Source: Terriglobales bacterium (lineage in GTDB: Bacteria; Acidobacteriota; Terriglobia; Terriglobales; Acidobacteriaceae). From it: a DNA stretch of 64,000 nt. Location: the NCBI GenBank assembly GCA_035764005.1, contig DASTZZ010000033.1:1-64000 (forward strand), written 5' to 3'. Under the pieces are notes generated by a model that was not told the origin of the DNA, did not search any database, and saw nothing but the letters and a program-made list of their open reading frames with translations. This document shows positions 17,240 to 26,910 of the stretch, one piece after another. The translations under genes were made by a program, and so were the position numbers. Every line of letters begins with the position of its first letter. Position 1 is the stretch's first letter.

Positions 17240-18499
17240 CTACTGAATCACAATCTTCTGCGTTTGCGTACTTACGCCGCCCTTCGAGTTCTGTGCGGTG
17301 ACGGTGATCGAATTTTCTCCGGCCGAAAGAGGCGGAGTGTAATAACGGAACGTACCGTCACTGCCGATCACCGGAACCTCGTCGCCATTGACCATGACAC
17401 GCGCGCTGGGATCGGTCTTGCCGCGTACTTCAATCACGTGCCCATGCTGAATAAACGGGTCGAGTGTGAGCGCGAGGTTCGAAGCTGCCGATTTGGCAAT
17501 GATCGTAAATTTGTTGTGCTCGCTTTCGATCGATTCTTTCCCTTGCTGGTCGATCGACTGCACCGCCCAGTAATAAGCACCCTCGGGAAGTGAGGGCAGC
17601 TTGAGTTCCGGAAGCGCAACGGTTCGATCCTCAGCCAATTGCGTGAAGTAAGGATTTTTTGAGATGCGAAAGTGATAGGCCCGCGTGTTTGGCATTGGCG
17701 TCCACGTGAAGTCCAGCTGTCCGGAATCTTTGGTCGCAAAGATGGGCGACATATTCGCCGGAGTAATCAAGGTGGGAGGTCCGACCTCTTTGAGGCGAGT
17801 CATCTTCACGTCTTCTGCCTTGAAGGAAATGCGCTCGTAGCTGCCCAGGCGAACGACCTCTCCGTTACGCGCAACCTGGCCTGAACCTTGTTTCAGCAAA
17901 ATAGTGTGATCGTTGTTGAGATTGTCGTTATGAACTTGTGCGGCGCTTTCCGGCCCAAGGCTCGCCGTGGCCCCGGCAACGATGACGCGAGAGCTGGAGC
18001 CTTGCGAATAGGTAGCCGTAGCAAGATCGACAGTGCCAGTCGTGACCTGCACAGCAACTTGAGTCTGCTGAGCTTCGTTAGTCGAGTTGTCTTCCACGAC
18101 GATCAGCGAATCTTGCTTAATTGTGTAGTTCGTTCCATCGGTGAAAACAACTTTGGCAATACCTTCAGGGCCCGTTTGAATTACATCACCCTTGCTGAGC
18201 GGCAGATCATAGCTGGCACTTTGCCAAACGTTGCTGTTGTTGCGTTTGACACGAACCGTGCCATCAAGATTGGTGAAGTGCGCCTGTTGCTGTCCGACAT
18301 CTTTCGACAGCGAATGCGTTGCGGTGGACCCAATTTGATTGGCGATCTGGTTCAGTACGGCTCTGGTCTGCTGAGGAAAAAGAACATAGATCAGGACGCT
18401 GAGAACTGAAACCAGCACCACGCAAGCAAGAAAGACGCTGCGGTACGTGATCGTGACGTAGCGCAGGAAAAAGCCTTCGTCTTTGCCTTTGGGGGACAC
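17240..18499 (-). CDS. Membrane-anchored FecR-domain protein with beta-sandwich repeats
   Basis: An envelope protein of unknown job. It has a cytoplasmic start (MSPKGKDEGFFLRYVTITYRS), one transmembrane helix (about 22-43) and a FecR domain (about 80-200, GTVRVKRNNSNVWQSA, LSKGDVIQTGPEGIAKVVFTDGT). A fibronectin-like domain follows (about 240-335, LDFTWTPMPNTRAYHFRISKNPYF), then a C-terminal domain of the glucodextranase-B/Big type (about 345-419). There is no FecI sigma factor nearby, so it is probably not an anti-sigma partner but a wall- or protein-binding surface protein. It lies 201 bp upstream of mreB on the same strand, so a link to cell shape is possible but unproven. Confidence 0.78.
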   Translation of the reverse strand: MSPKGKDEGFFLRYVTITYRSVFLACVVLVSVLSVLIYVLFPQQTRAVLNQIANQIGSTATHSLSKDVGQQQAHFTNLDGTVRVKRNNSNVWQSASYDLPLSKGDVIQTGPEGIAKVVFTDGTNYTIKQDSLIVVEDNSTNEAQQTQVAVQVTTGTVDLATATYSQGSSSRVIVAGATASLGPESAAQVHNDNLNNDHTILLKQGSGQVARNGEVVRLGSYERISFKAEDVKMTRLKEVGPPTLITPANMSPIFATKDSGQLDFTWTPMPNTRAYHFRISKNPYFTQLAEDRTVALPELKLPSLPEGAYYWAVQSIDQQGKESIESEHNKFTIIAKSAASNLALTLDPFIQHGHVIEVRGKTDPSARVMVNGDEVPVIGSDGTFRYYTPPLSAGENSITVTAQNSKGGVSTQTQKIVIQ

Positions 18500-18722
18500 G
18501 CTAGTTGCTTAACTTTTTGGGCCGGATTCATCAGCGAGAGTACCACAAGGAAAACAGCTATCAAATGGGCGAAACCCTTAATAATCACCCATTTTGGAAT
18601 GCTAAAACCTTAAATCAAAGGGTGATGTACGAAGGTAACAGAAGCGGCTGTCGGCGCTCGGCAATCGGCGTTCGGCCGAAACCTCGCGGAACCCAATTCA
18701 CGCTCAACCGTCCAGGATCAGA

Positions 18723-18750
18723 TGACTATATATAGCTACTATTGTAGTCA
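18723..18750. promoter_or_regulatory. Possible operator ahead of the antitoxin-like gene
   Basis: The hexamers tgacta (18723-18728) and tagtca (18745-18750) form an inverted repeat around an AT-rich core (tatatagctactat) that ends at the start codon. Phd/RelB-type antitoxins usually bind such sites to repress their own promoters. The assignment rests on position and symmetry only. Confidence 0.3.
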
Positions 18751-19043
18751 TGAAGTCGGTCCGGATTGCGGAACTGAAGTCACGGCTCAGCGAATACCTG
18801 CGTGCCGTGCGCAATGGCGCCACTGTGACGGTTCTCGATCGCAATACCCCCGTAGCCAAAATCATCCCGATTCAACAGGCTGGCTTGCGGATGCCAACGG
18901 AAATTGGCACCCTCGGCTCCATCCACTTGGCAACCGCACTACTCTGGCGAGAACGTTCGAATGCGGAACTAGTGATGGCGACTCATCACCGACGCTTGGG
19001 CATTGCTGCACAGGCACATGGATTCAAAGTGGTGGGAGTCTAA
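18750..19043 (+). pseudogene. Fused remnant of a Phd-type antitoxin and PIN toxin
   Basis: Residues 1-47 (MKSVRIAELKSRLSEYL, NGATVTVLDRNTPVAKIIP) match the DNA-binding half of a Phd/YefM antitoxin. Residues about 53-97 (IGTLGSIHLATALL, LVMATHHRRLGIAAQAHGFKVVGV) match the last third of a VapC-like PIN domain, where families normally read LDAIHLATAL and TFDRRLAAAA. The antitoxin's toxin-binding tail and the first two-thirds of the toxin are missing, in frame. The PIN acidic positions are S and H. An internal deletion that joined a two-gene operon explains this best. A repressor that still binds DNA is possible; RNase activity is not expected. Confidence 0.72.
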
Positions 19044-19138
19044 GAAGGCCAAAGAGGAAGTGTTGCCCCCCAGGTTTCCGGAAGTCCCTTCTGTTACGAT
19101 AAGAGGTTTTGCACTGTCTTCCAGGAACTCCTATCTAA

Positions 19139-20632
19139 ATGGCTGCGAAAGTTTATAAGAACCTCGTCGGAGGCGAATGGGTCGAGTCGCGCTCCGGCAG
19201 AACCTTTGAAAACCAAAATCCCGCGAACACCAAAGATGTAGTCGGTATTTTTCCGCGTTCCAATCAGGACGACGTAAATGCCGCTGTCGAAGCTGCAAAG
19301 AAAGCCTTCGAACGTTGGCGGCTAACACCTGCTCCGCGCCGAGGCGAGATCATTTATCGATGCGCGCAAATTCTCGAGGAACGAAAAGAAGACTACGCGC
19401 GCGACATGACGCGCGAAATGGGCAAGATCCTGAAGGAAACCCGCGGCGATGTTCAAGAGGCCATCGATACAGCTTTCTACATGGCCGGCGAAGGACGCCG
19501 ACTCGACGGGCACACAGTTCCTTCAGAGCTTCCCAACAAGTTCGCCATGGCCATGCGCGTTCCGCTGGGCGTGGTCGGCATGATTACGCCGTGGAATTTC
19601 CCCATGGCGATTCCCTCGTGGAAGATCTTTCCGGCGATCGTCTGCGGCAACACGTGCGTCATTAAACCTGCGGAAGACACTCCGCTCTCGACGGTGAACC
19701 TGGTTCGAGCGCTTATGGATGCAGGCTTGCCGCCGGGAGTGGTGAACATCGTTCATGGCTTCGGTCCCGAAGCGGGAGCACCAATGCTCGACCATCCCGG
19801 CGTTCGCGCGATTTCGTTTACTGGATCAAGCGAAGTAGGCCGTCTCGTCGGCGAAGCTGCTGCCCGAAACTTCAAGCCATGCTCGCTCGAGATGGGAGGC
19901 AAGAACGCCATCATCGTCCTGAATGATGCCAATGTGGATCTCGCAATCGATGGCGCGCTTTGGGGCGGATTCGGCACTGCCGGACAACGCTGCACCGCGG
20001 CTAGTCGCGTCATCGTGCAGAAAGGCGTATACAACCAGTTCGCCGACAAATTCGTAGCGCGCGCGCGCGCGCTCAAAGTCGGACCTGGCATCGACGAACA
20101 GAACGACATGGGTCCGCAAATCAATCAGCAGCAGATTGAGACTACGCGGAAGTATGTTGACATCGGAAAGGGCGAAGGTGCAAAGCTGCTGGCTGGAGGC
20201 AATCGACTCGCCTCAAGCGGACTGAGTGACGGCTACTTCTTCGAACCCACCATCTTCGGCGATGCCCATGGAAACATGCGCATTGCGCAGGAAGAAATTT
20301 TTGGTCCGGTCGTCTCCATAATTCCTGCTGAGAGTCTCGAAGACGCGCTCGAAGTCTCCAACAGCGTGGCCTATGGACTTTCTTCGGCTGTTTACACACG
20401 CGATGTGAACCGCGCATTCAAAGCGATGCGTGATCTTCAGACCGGCATAACCTATATCAATGCTCCCACGATAGGTGCGGAAGTCCATCTGCCGTTCGGC
20501 GGGACAAAAGCTACAGGTAACGGACATCGCGAAGGCGGCATCGGCGCTATAGATTTCTACACGCAGTGGAAAGCGATTTATGTGGATTACTCCGATCGCC
20601 TGCAGCGTGCGCAGATCGATACGGGAGAGTGA
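19139..20632 (+). CDS. NAD(P)-dependent aldehyde dehydrogenase
   Basis: Oxidises an aldehyde to the acid in the cytoplasm. All ALDH catalytic parts are present: PWNFP (N153), KPAEDTPLS, the FTGSSEVG Rossmann turn, the general base E251 in LEMGGKN, the nucleophile C285 in GQRCTA, and EEIFGPVVS. The length of 497 aa is standard. The sequence is of the semialdehyde-dehydrogenase kind (succinate, 2-oxoglutarate or aminoadipate semialdehyde), but I cannot choose the substrate. It is followed after 134 bp by alanine dehydrogenase on the same strand, which suggests amino-acid catabolism. Confidence 0.9.
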   Translation: MAAKVYKNLVGGEWVESRSGRTFENQNPANTKDVVGIFPRSNQDDVNAAVEAAKKAFERWRLTPAPRRGEIIYRCAQILEERKEDYARDMTREMGKILKETRGDVQEAIDTAFYMAGEGRRLDGHTVPSELPNKFAMAMRVPLGVVGMITPWNFPMAIPSWKIFPAIVCGNTCVIKPAEDTPLSTVNLVRALMDAGLPPGVVNIVHGFGPEAGAPMLDHPGVRAISFTGSSEVGRLVGEAAARNFKPCSLEMGGKNAIIVLNDANVDLAIDGALWGGFGTAGQRCTAASRVIVQKGVYNQFADKFVARARALKVGPGIDEQNDMGPQINQQQIETTRKYVDIGKGEGAKLLAGGNRLASSGLSDGYFFEPTIFGDAHGNMRIAQEEIFGPVVSIIPAESLEDALEVSNSVAYGLSSAVYTRDVNRAFKAMRDLQTGITYINAPTIGAEVHLPFGGTKATGNGHREGGIGAIDFYTQWKAIYVDYSDRLQRAQIDTGE

Positions 20633-20636
20633 TAAA

Positions 20637-20746
20637 GAAAAAGCGTTTCAAGTTTCTGGTTTCGAGTTTCGGCAAAGCCCAGTCCGAACTATTGCGGTGA
20701 CGGAGCTTGTCCGAAACTTGAAACCTGAAACTCGAAACGCTTTCCC
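20637..20746. repeat. Inverted-repeat element, gtttcaagtttc family
   Basis: Arms of about 40 bp: aaaaagcgtttcaagtttct onward (20637-20677) and its near reverse complement ending in actcgaaacgcttt (20706-20746), separated by about 28 bases. It fills the gap between the aldehyde dehydrogenase stop and the alanine dehydrogenase ribosome-binding site (gagg at 20755-20758), so it would form a stem in a shared transcript. Confidence 0.7.
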
Positions 20747-20766
20747 AGAATTTTTGAGGCGAACAT

Positions 20767-21882
20767 ATGATTATTGGCGTGCCAAAAGAGGTTAAAGATC
20801 ACGAAGCGAGAGTAGGCATTGTCCCCTCCGGCGTGAAGGCGCTGGTCGAGGCGCGGCATCAGGTGCTGGTCGAAACCAAGGCTGGTGAACTGTCGTCAAT
20901 GCTGGACAGCGAATACCGGCAGGCTGGAGCGGAGATCGTCGGCTCAGCGGCGGAAGTCTGGAAGCGCGCTGACATGGTCGTAAAAGTGAAGGAACCGATT
21001 GAGAAGGAGATTCCGTTCTTTCGAGAAGGCCTTGTTCTCTTCACTTACCTGCATCTCGCTCCCATTCCCGATTTGACCGATCAGTTGTTGAGGAAGAAAG
21101 TCATCGGCATTGCCTACGAAACGGTGACGGACCGAAATGGGACTCTTCCGCTACTTACGCCAATGTCAGAAGTCGCTGGACGTATGTCCATCCAGGTGGG
21201 CGCCAGCTATCTGGAGCATGAAAAAGGCGGGCGCGGCATTCTGCTCGGCGGCGTCCCCGGAGTTGCGCCGGCAAAAGTCACGATCATCGGCGGCGGCATT
21301 GTCGGTATCAACGCCGCAAAGATCGCATTAGGAATGGGAGCGGACACCACCATCATCGACATCAATCTCAATCGCCTGCGCGAACTCGACGACATATTCA
21401 ATGGGCGCGTTCGCACATTGGCGTCGAACTCGTACACCATCGGCAAATCATGCGAGCAAGCTGACCTGGTAATTGGCGGCGTTCTCATTCCGGGTGCCGC
21501 CGCTCCCAAATTGGTCACGCGGGAGATGGTGAGTCACATGAAGCGCGGGGCAGTGGTCGTCGACGTCGCCATCGATCAGGGCGGCTGTATCGAGACCGCC
21601 AAGCCCACGACCCATAGCAATCCCGCTTATACCGTCGACGGCGTAGTTCACTACTGCGTCACCAACATGCCGGGCGCCGTGCCGCATACATCGACGCTGG
21701 CGCTGACCAATGCGACGTTTCCCTATGTGCTGAAACTCGCGAACATGGGCGCGGAAGCCGCCATTAAATCCGACGCCGGAATTCGCGAGGGTGTGAATAC
21801 CTTCGAGGGACATCTCACGTATTCGGCTGTGGCCGAATCTCAGAAGAAGCCATGGAAAGCAGTCAAGGATCTAGTGGCTTAA
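20767..21882 (+). CDS. ald: Alanine dehydrogenase
   Basis: Converts L-alanine to pyruvate and ammonia with NAD+ (reversible), in the cytoplasm, usually as a hexamer. Family marks are the N-terminal [26 protein letters not shown], the substrate-site FTYLHLAP (His about 95), [12 protein letters not shown], the Rossmann motif [20 protein letters not shown] and [21 protein letters not shown]. The length is 371 aa, as expected. A GAGG lies just before the ATG, directly after the inverted-repeat element. Confidence 0.96.
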   Translation: MIIGVPKEVKDHEARVGIVPSGVKALVEARHQVLVETKAGELSSMLDSEYRQAGAEIVGSAAEVWKRADMVVKVKEPIEKEIPFFREGLVLFTYLHLAPIPDLTDQLLRKKVIGIAYETVTDRNGTLPLLTPMSEVAGRMSIQVGASYLEHEKGGRGILLGGVPGVAPAKVTIIGGGIVGINAAKIALGMGADTTIIDINLNRLRELDDIFNGRVRTLASNSYTIGKSCEQADLVIGGVLIPGAAAPKLVTREMVSHMKRGAVVVDVAIDQGGCIETAKPTTHSNPAYTVDGVVHYCVTNMPGAVPHTSTLALTNATFPYVLKLANMGAEAAIKSDAGIREGVNTFEGHLTYSAVAESQKKPWKAVKDLVA

Positions 21883-21938
21883 CGTAGAGGCGGGCGCCGC
21901 CTGGGCTCTCCTGCCGTCTGAACGGTAATTGCATGGTG

Positions 21939-22601
21939 TTATCTCATTCTTTGTCGGCCAAACGCTGCCCCGAAGATTCCTCCGGCGCAGGATAGCAGCA
22001 GGAAGAGCAGGAACATTACAAACAGCACGCTGATGATTATGGTTGTGATGCCTTCGGGAGTCTGCAGCAGTTGAGTGAGCGCCTGCGCTCCTGAAGGATT
22101 CGACGCAGCCGCTTGCTCGATCTGCGCTTTGAGCAAACTCCTAAGCTGATCTCCATTTTTCAACGCGATTACTTCCACAGCAAAGACGACCGACAGAAGC
22201 GCAGCAACGTAAATAAATCCGATTACTCCAGCCAGGGCGCCCAGTTTCGCGCCTGTTGCGGCTGGGACAAGCACAGCTGCAGTCCGGCGTCGATACAAGC
22301 TCACGCAAATCCACCCGCCGACCAGCATCCATAGGGGAAGCACCATGTTCAGCGGCGGAATCAAGGCACCGAAGGCCATCAGCAACGCGGCGATCGCGGC
22401 AGCTTTCCTGCCCTGCGTCCAATTCACGGAGCCCGGCTGTGCAGGAGTAAAAACGCGATTCGCGGCTGATTCGGTTCCGCTTGCGGCTGCAGTTGCCGTT
22501 GTAAGCGTCTCCGGAACGCGAACCTGCGGTGCGCCGCACTGGTTGCAAAACGCCGCGCCTTCACTCAGGACAGCTCCGCAGCGATGGCAGATATGCTCCA
22601 C
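21939..22601 (-). CDS. Zinc-ribbon membrane protein of unknown function
   Basis: The N-terminal double CxxC ribbon (CHRCGAVLSEGAAFCNQCG, residues 5-23) is followed by a disordered linker (30-62). Hydrophobic segments follow at about 68-87, 90-105, 115-145 and 185-215, the last two flanking a soluble loop. This zinc-ribbon plus membrane layout is common in many phyla without a known function. It ends 57 bp from the ald stop (convergent) and starts 64 bp downstream of the selB stop on the same strand. Confidence 0.75.
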   Translation of the reverse strand: MEHICHRCGAVLSEGAAFCNQCGAPQVRVPETLTTATAAASGTESAANRVFTPAQPGSVNWTQGRKAAAIAALLMAFGALIPPLNMVLPLWMLVGGWICVSLYRRRTAAVLVPAATGAKLGALAGVIGFIYVAALLSVVFAVEVIALKNGDQLRSLLKAQIEQAAASNPSGAQALTQLLQTPEGITTIIISVLFVMFLLFLLLSCAGGIFGAAFGRQRMR

Positions 22602-22665
22602 TGGTCGAACTTAAATCACCTGAGAGCAGCGTGCAACCCGCATTGCGGCACGGATGACACGAGGG

Positions 22666-24573
22666 CTAGAGTATCTCGCGGACATCTCCCACTCTTCGCG
22701 TCACCCGCTCGCGATCAAGGTACTCAAGCAGTGGAATCGCGTGCTTTCGAGTGACGCCGGCAAGGTCCTTGAACCGGCTAACGTCAATTCTTGGCGTCTT
22801 ATTTTTCTCTGCAGAAACCAAGTGGCGTAGCTGCTCAAGCGCGGTGCGATGGAAGACGAGCTCGTCGCCGAGCTTCACCAATACGCCTTCGCGCAAAAGC
22901 AACGTCATGATCTTCTGACTGCGCGCACGGTCAATCGATAGCGAGGCCAGGACGTCTTTGAGAAGAGGTACCTTCAACCCGGCCGAGGAAAATGCCTCTT
23001 CGATCGCCTTGCGGGCGCGCTCCTCGTCGCCGCTCATTGTGACGCCTCGTCCGGCAAGCCGGATTTGCTCACCTTGAGCTTCGATCTTTTTCCCGGCCGT
23101 GAGCTGATTGATCAGGAATGTGAACAACTGATCGCTGAGGCCAAGGCGCTCACGCAAAGCTTCTTTGCTGATGCCCGCGACCAGCGGATTTGTTTTGTGA
23201 AATTCCTCCAGCAGGGCAAGAATCGTTTTTGCAGCTTTCAGAGCCGCCGATTTCGCGACCAGCAGCTCGCCAGCCGCAAGAATTCGACCGCTTTCAATAA
23301 GGGTTCTTATGTCCTTCTTGATTGAGGCCGGAGTACGGCCGAGCTCCTTGACGGCATCTGCGGGCGTTAGTCCGTCTGAGCCGCGCCGGTCGATTCGCAG
23401 CGCCAGGGCCTCGGCGGAACCGGCGCTTTCAAGAGTACTGAGGAACTCGCTAACATCGGTTGTCCTCTTAGTTCTGTGCCGAATTGGGAAAGAATCGAGA
23501 ACAACTCCGCCTCCGATTGTGACGACCGGCGAGAATTGGCGAATGATGAACCGGTCACCTGGAGTGACGACCAAGGAATCCGCAGGGCGGAGTTGTGCCA
23601 GGCCAGTCTTGCCCGGTTGCAGCTCTTTCGCTTGCAGAAGCCTGACTTGCGCAACCGTTTCGGATGCGAAGGAGTGCAGATGAACACGCGCCAAATGCTT
23701 CAGAGGCTTCGCGTCTGCCAGTAACTGCAGACGTACGTCGATGCTGCGCGTCGCCTCCAGTGTTCCGGGTTGAGTCAGCATCATCCCACGCGCGATCTCT
23801 TCTGTCGTCACGTTCGCAAGATTAATCGCGGTGCGTTCGCCGGCACGCGCCTGATCGGTAGTGGCTCCGTGCACCTGGATTCCGCGCACACGCACGCGTT
23901 TTCTCGCGGGATGCAGCTCAAGTTCCTCATCGCGTCGTATCGAGCCGCCAATCAGTGTGCCCGTAACTACTGTTCCGAATCCCTTCATGACGAACGCGCG
24001 ATCGATTGGAAGACGCGTGAGCGTGGTTGAGTCCTTGACCGTGACTTCACCTGCGACTCGCGCGAGCTCCTGCTTCAGTTGCTCCATACCATCAGCGCGA
24101 ACCGCGCTTACGGCGACAATCGGAGTGCGCGCCGGATCGAGAAACGATCCGCGCAAAAAGTCTTCGACTTCAAGGCGAACCACTTCCAATGTGTCCTCGT
24201 CAACGGCATCGTACTTTGTGAGCGCAACGATCCCCCGCGGAATATTCAGCAGACGGCAGATCTCAAAATGTTCGCGCGTCTGCGGCTTGACCCCTTCATC
24301 GGCAGCAATTACGAAGAGCACGACATCAATACCGCCCACGCCGGCTAGCATATTACGGACGAAACGCTCGTGACCTGGAACATCGACGAATCCAAGCCGG
24401 AGCCTTTCGCCTGAATCCAAACCAAGTTCCAGATTGGCAAAGCCCAGATCGATCGTGATCCCACGCCGCTTCTCTTCCTGAAGGCGGTCGGCATCGATGC
24501 CGGTGAGTGCTTTTACGAGCGTAGTTTTACCGTGATCGATATGTCCGGCGGTGCCAACGATGACAGATTTCAT
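22666..24573 (-). CDS. selB: Selenocysteine-specific elongation factor SelB
   Basis: A GTPase that brings Sec-tRNA(Sec) to UGA codons marked by a SECIS element. G motifs: GTAGHIDHGKTT (8-19), RGITIDLG, DVPGHERF and TKYD. EF-Tu-like domains II and III follow, then four winged-helix repeats that bind the SECIS hairpin (about 380-635, ending FKDLAGVTRKHAIPLLEYLDRERVTRRVG). The length of 635 aa is normal. No selA, selC or obvious selenoprotein is in the window, so the partner genes must be elsewhere if the trait is functional. Confidence 0.93.
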   Translation of the reverse strand: MKSVIVGTAGHIDHGKTTLVKALTGIDADRLQEEKRRGITIDLGFANLELGLDSGERLRLGFVDVPGHERFVRNMLAGVGGIDVVLFVIAADEGVKPQTREHFEICRLLNIPRGIVALTKYDAVDEDTLEVVRLEVEDFLRGSFLDPARTPIVAVSAVRADGMEQLKQELARVAGEVTVKDSTTLTRLPIDRAFVMKGFGTVVTGTLIGGSIRRDEELELHPARKRVRVRGIQVHGATTDQARAGERTAINLANVTTEEIARGMMLTQPGTLEATRSIDVRLQLLADAKPLKHLARVHLHSFASETVAQVRLLQAKELQPGKTGLAQLRPADSLVVTPGDRFIIRQFSPVVTIGGGVVLDSFPIRHRTKRTTDVSEFLSTLESAGSAEALALRIDRRGSDGLTPADAVKELGRTPASIKKDIRTLIESGRILAAGELLVAKSAALKAAKTILALLEEFHKTNPLVAGISKEALRERLGLSDQLFTFLINQLTAGKKIEAQGEQIRLAGRGVTMSGDEERARKAIEEAFSSAGLKVPLLKDVLASLSIDRARSQKIMTLLLREGVLVKLGDELVFHRTALEQLRHLVSAEKNKTPRIDVSRFKDLAGVTRKHAIPLLEYLDRERVTRRVGDVREIL

Positions 24574-24614
24574 CTGGAATCAGTGTAAGGCGGGAAGACT
24601 GCAGTGCGCTGCTG

Positions 24615-25610
24615 CTAAAGCTGGACTCGCCGGCCGGTCCTGATGCTGGCGTATGCTGCATCGAGAATTCGCTGATTGATCAACCCCTCGCAGCCAGGAA
24701 TTGGAAACGGGGTGCCCTTCTCAATTGCAAGAGCAAAGGCATCAACCTGATCGGAGTAGGTGCGGTCATTCGATACGCGCTCGGTCTTCAATTCGCCGCC
24801 GATAGCTTTTGTCTGGATATCGACTGCGTGGTCCACAGTGAGCGCATCTTCAGCCCCAACGATTCCGCCTTCGCAGGTGATCCACAGCGGAGTGCGATAT
24901 TCCGCGCGCGTCGAGACAGTCACGTCGGCGATCGTCCCCTTTTTGAACTCGAGCACCAATGTTGCTGCGGCTTCAACGGCTCCGGATTCCTGATCATAGA
25001 GCGCTCTTCCGAACACCGAAGCGACCTCATCCTGAAAGATATAGCGCAGCGCATCAATGCAGTGCACAGCCACGTCGCCCACCGGACCACCGCATGCCAA
25101 GGTTGGATCCTTCAGCCATTTGCGCGGATGCTGGCGCATGAAGTAATGAAACTCGGAGCGGGCTAGCAGCGGCTTGCCGAACGTTCCTGCTGAGACAGCG
25201 TCGCGAATTCGATTCACGCTTGGTTCGAAACGAAAGTTCTGAGCTACGCCAAACAGCACTCCGGCTTTGTCCGCCGCCTCCACCATCTGCTCTGCTTCAC
25301 GCGCATTCATCGCCAATGGTTTTTCGCAGAGTACGGGTTTGCCGTGACGAATAGCAATGAGCACGTGTTCCAGGTGCAAGGCATCTGGCGAGGCGACAAA
25401 GATGGCGTCGATGTCCTGCGAAGCACAAAGCGAGTCGGGCGTTTCGTAAGTTTTAAGGGGGAGCTTGGGATATTCGCGAATGGCCTGCTTTGCTTTCTGC
25501 GGATCGCGCCGCCAAAGGCCTGTAACCGTGCAGTGCCTCGCGTCAGCAAAGCCCGGCATCAGGCGACGCACAGCATGAAGACCGAAGCCAAGAATTCCAA
25601 ATCGGATCAT
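24615..25610 (-). CDS. Gfo/Idh/MocA family oxidoreductase
   Basis: An NAD(P)-dependent oxidoreductase probably acting on a sugar or inositol-like substrate. It has the N-terminal Rossmann motif GILGFGLHAVRR, the diagnostic CEKPLAMNAREAEQM and the catalytic-domain helix GPVGDVAVHCIDALRYIF. The ATG at 25610 gives MIRFGILGFG and 331 residues; the longer frame reads into the neighbouring repeat and is rejected. It lies 41 bp downstream of selB's opposite end on the same strand and is separated from the upstream parvulin gene only by an inverted-repeat element. Confidence 0.88.
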   Translation of the reverse strand: MIRFGILGFGLHAVRRLMPGFADARHCTVTGLWRRDPQKAKQAIREYPKLPLKTYETPDSLCASQDIDAIFVASPDALHLEHVLIAIRHGKPVLCEKPLAMNAREAEQMVEAADKAGVLFGVAQNFRFEPSVNRIRDAVSAGTFGKPLLARSEFHYFMRQHPRKWLKDPTLACGGPVGDVAVHCIDALRYIFQDEVASVFGRALYDQESGAVEAAATLVLEFKKGTIADVTVSTRAEYRTPLWITCEGGIVGAEDALTVDHAVDIQTKAIGGELKTERVSNDRTYSDQVDAFALAIEKGTPFPIPGCEGLINQRILDAAYASIRTGRRVQL

Positions 25611-25623
25611 AGCGAAACCAGAA

Positions 25624-25716
25624 CGGCGAACACGAAGGTCACGATGGCAACACAAGAGGTCACAAAGAATTTCTCTGTGACCTCCTCCTTTGTCTTCGTG
25701 ACCTTCGTGTTCGCCG
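25624..25716. repeat. Near-perfect 46-bp inverted repeat, cgaacacgaaggtcac family
   Basis: The left arm (25624-25669), beginning cggcgaacacgaaggtcacg, is almost exactly the reverse complement of the right arm (25671-25716), which ends gtgaccttcgtgttcgccg, with a one-base centre. It would form a very stable stem between the parvulin stop and the Gfo/Idh start and probably limits transcription between them. A second member of the same family lies at 41808-41910. Confidence 0.85.
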
Positions 25717-25725
25717 TGCCGTGCC

Positions 25726-26775
25726 TCACTTCACGTTCTTCAGCAATTCTTCGGCGTAGTAATTTTCAATTTTTGACTCGTTATGCACTACGTCGTAGTA
25801 CGCAGATTTGAGAAGCTGTTCGCGGCTGTCGCGAAGTTGCTCGCGAATGAATTGCTGCACACGCGGATCGTTCAGCTCACGTTGTCCTGCCGGCTCTTTC
25901 GAGATTAGCCGCACGATGCTGTATCCGATCACCTTCTTGGTATTGGGATCGACCACCGGCAGGGGATGGCTGATCTCGCCAGGTTTCAATTTAGAAACCG
26001 CCGCGTAGATTTCTGGATTGGTACGCAGTTGCGATTCCGAGATCATGCCCATATCGCCTCCGTTACCTGCGGTGTCCGGCTGCTCGGAGTAGTTCATCGC
26101 GACCTGGGCGAAATCATCTCCGCTCTCCAGACGATTCTCGATCATCTGGATCTTCTTGCGCGCCTCGGCTTCGTTCTGGGCTTTGTCGTTCTTGAGATTG
26201 CTTACCTGCTGCGCCGGCTGCGAACTGACGACGATCTGCGCAAGGTGATAGCGCGGCTCGATCAGATTGAACTGCGCTTTGTTCTCGTTGTAGAAGTCCG
26301 TGATTTCCTTGTCGGTAATGTTGATTTTCGATGTGATCTCTTTGTTAAGAACCTTGTCAATGGTGAGGTTTCGTCGCAGGTCGCGTTTGAGGTCGTCGAG
26401 CGTCATATGACTGTCTTTCATCTTCTGCTCGAACTGTTCCTGCGTGTACGGCGCTTTGAGTTCGTTCAGCTTGCGATCGACTTCATCGTCGGTGGCGACC
26501 AGGTTGAGCTTCTCCGCACGCTGCATCATGATCTCCTGATCGATGAGCTGCTTCAGGATGTTCAGGCGCAGACTCTCTTCTTGCTCGCCCGTTGGTTTTT
26601 GCGGAGCGCCCGCCGATTGATTTTCGTAATACTTCTCGACCTCGGCACGGCTAATCGGATGGCCGTTCACTTTGGCCATCACATCGGCGCCATGACTTCC
26701 GCGCGAGCAACCGCTCACAAGCGCGCAGGTTGCCAGCAGTAATGTTGGGAAAAGATAAGCGCGAACCGAATTCAA
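25726..26775 (-). CDS. Parvulin-type peptidyl-prolyl isomerase lipoprotein (SurA/PrsA-like)
   Basis: A periplasmic foldase or chaperone for exported proteins. Signal peptide with a lipobox (LVSGC), a SurA-N-like helical domain (about 30-165: VNGHPISRAEVEKYYENQ, LIDQEIMMQRAEKLNL), then a parvulin domain (about 175-290: EPRYHLAQIVVS, GDDFAQVAMNYSEQPD, GGDMGMI, LKPGEIS). The TTG at 26775, preceded by GGAG at a spacing of about seven, gives a proper signal peptide; the longer frame would bury it. It follows the DsbA-like gene on the same strand, so the two form an exported-protein folding pair. Confidence 0.87.
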   Translation of the reverse strand: MNSVRAYLFPTLLLATCALVSGCSRGSHGADVMAKVNGHPISRAEVEKYYENQSAGAPQKPTGEQEESLRLNILKQLIDQEIMMQRAEKLNLVATDDEVDRKLNELKAPYTQEQFEQKMKDSHMTLDDLKRDLRRNLTIDKVLNKEITSKINITDKEITDFYNENKAQFNLIEPRYHLAQIVVSSQPAQQVSNLKNDKAQNEAEARKKIQMIENRLESGDDFAQVAMNYSEQPDTAGNGGDMGMISESQLRTNPEIYAAVSKLKPGEISHPLPVVDPNTKKVIGYSIVRLISKEPAGQRELNDPRVQQFIREQLRDSREQLLKSAYYDVVHNESKIENYYAEELLKNVK

Positions 26776-26910
26776 ACAAGAGCTCCCGAGAGCATGTGCA
26801 ATGGGACGGACGAAGGGATTGTACAGTACCGCGAGGAGCCGGACGCCCTCGCCGAGATTTTCACCGCTTTGACGCACTGGAGTAAATCCAAGAATCTTTG
26901 TTTCGTGACG

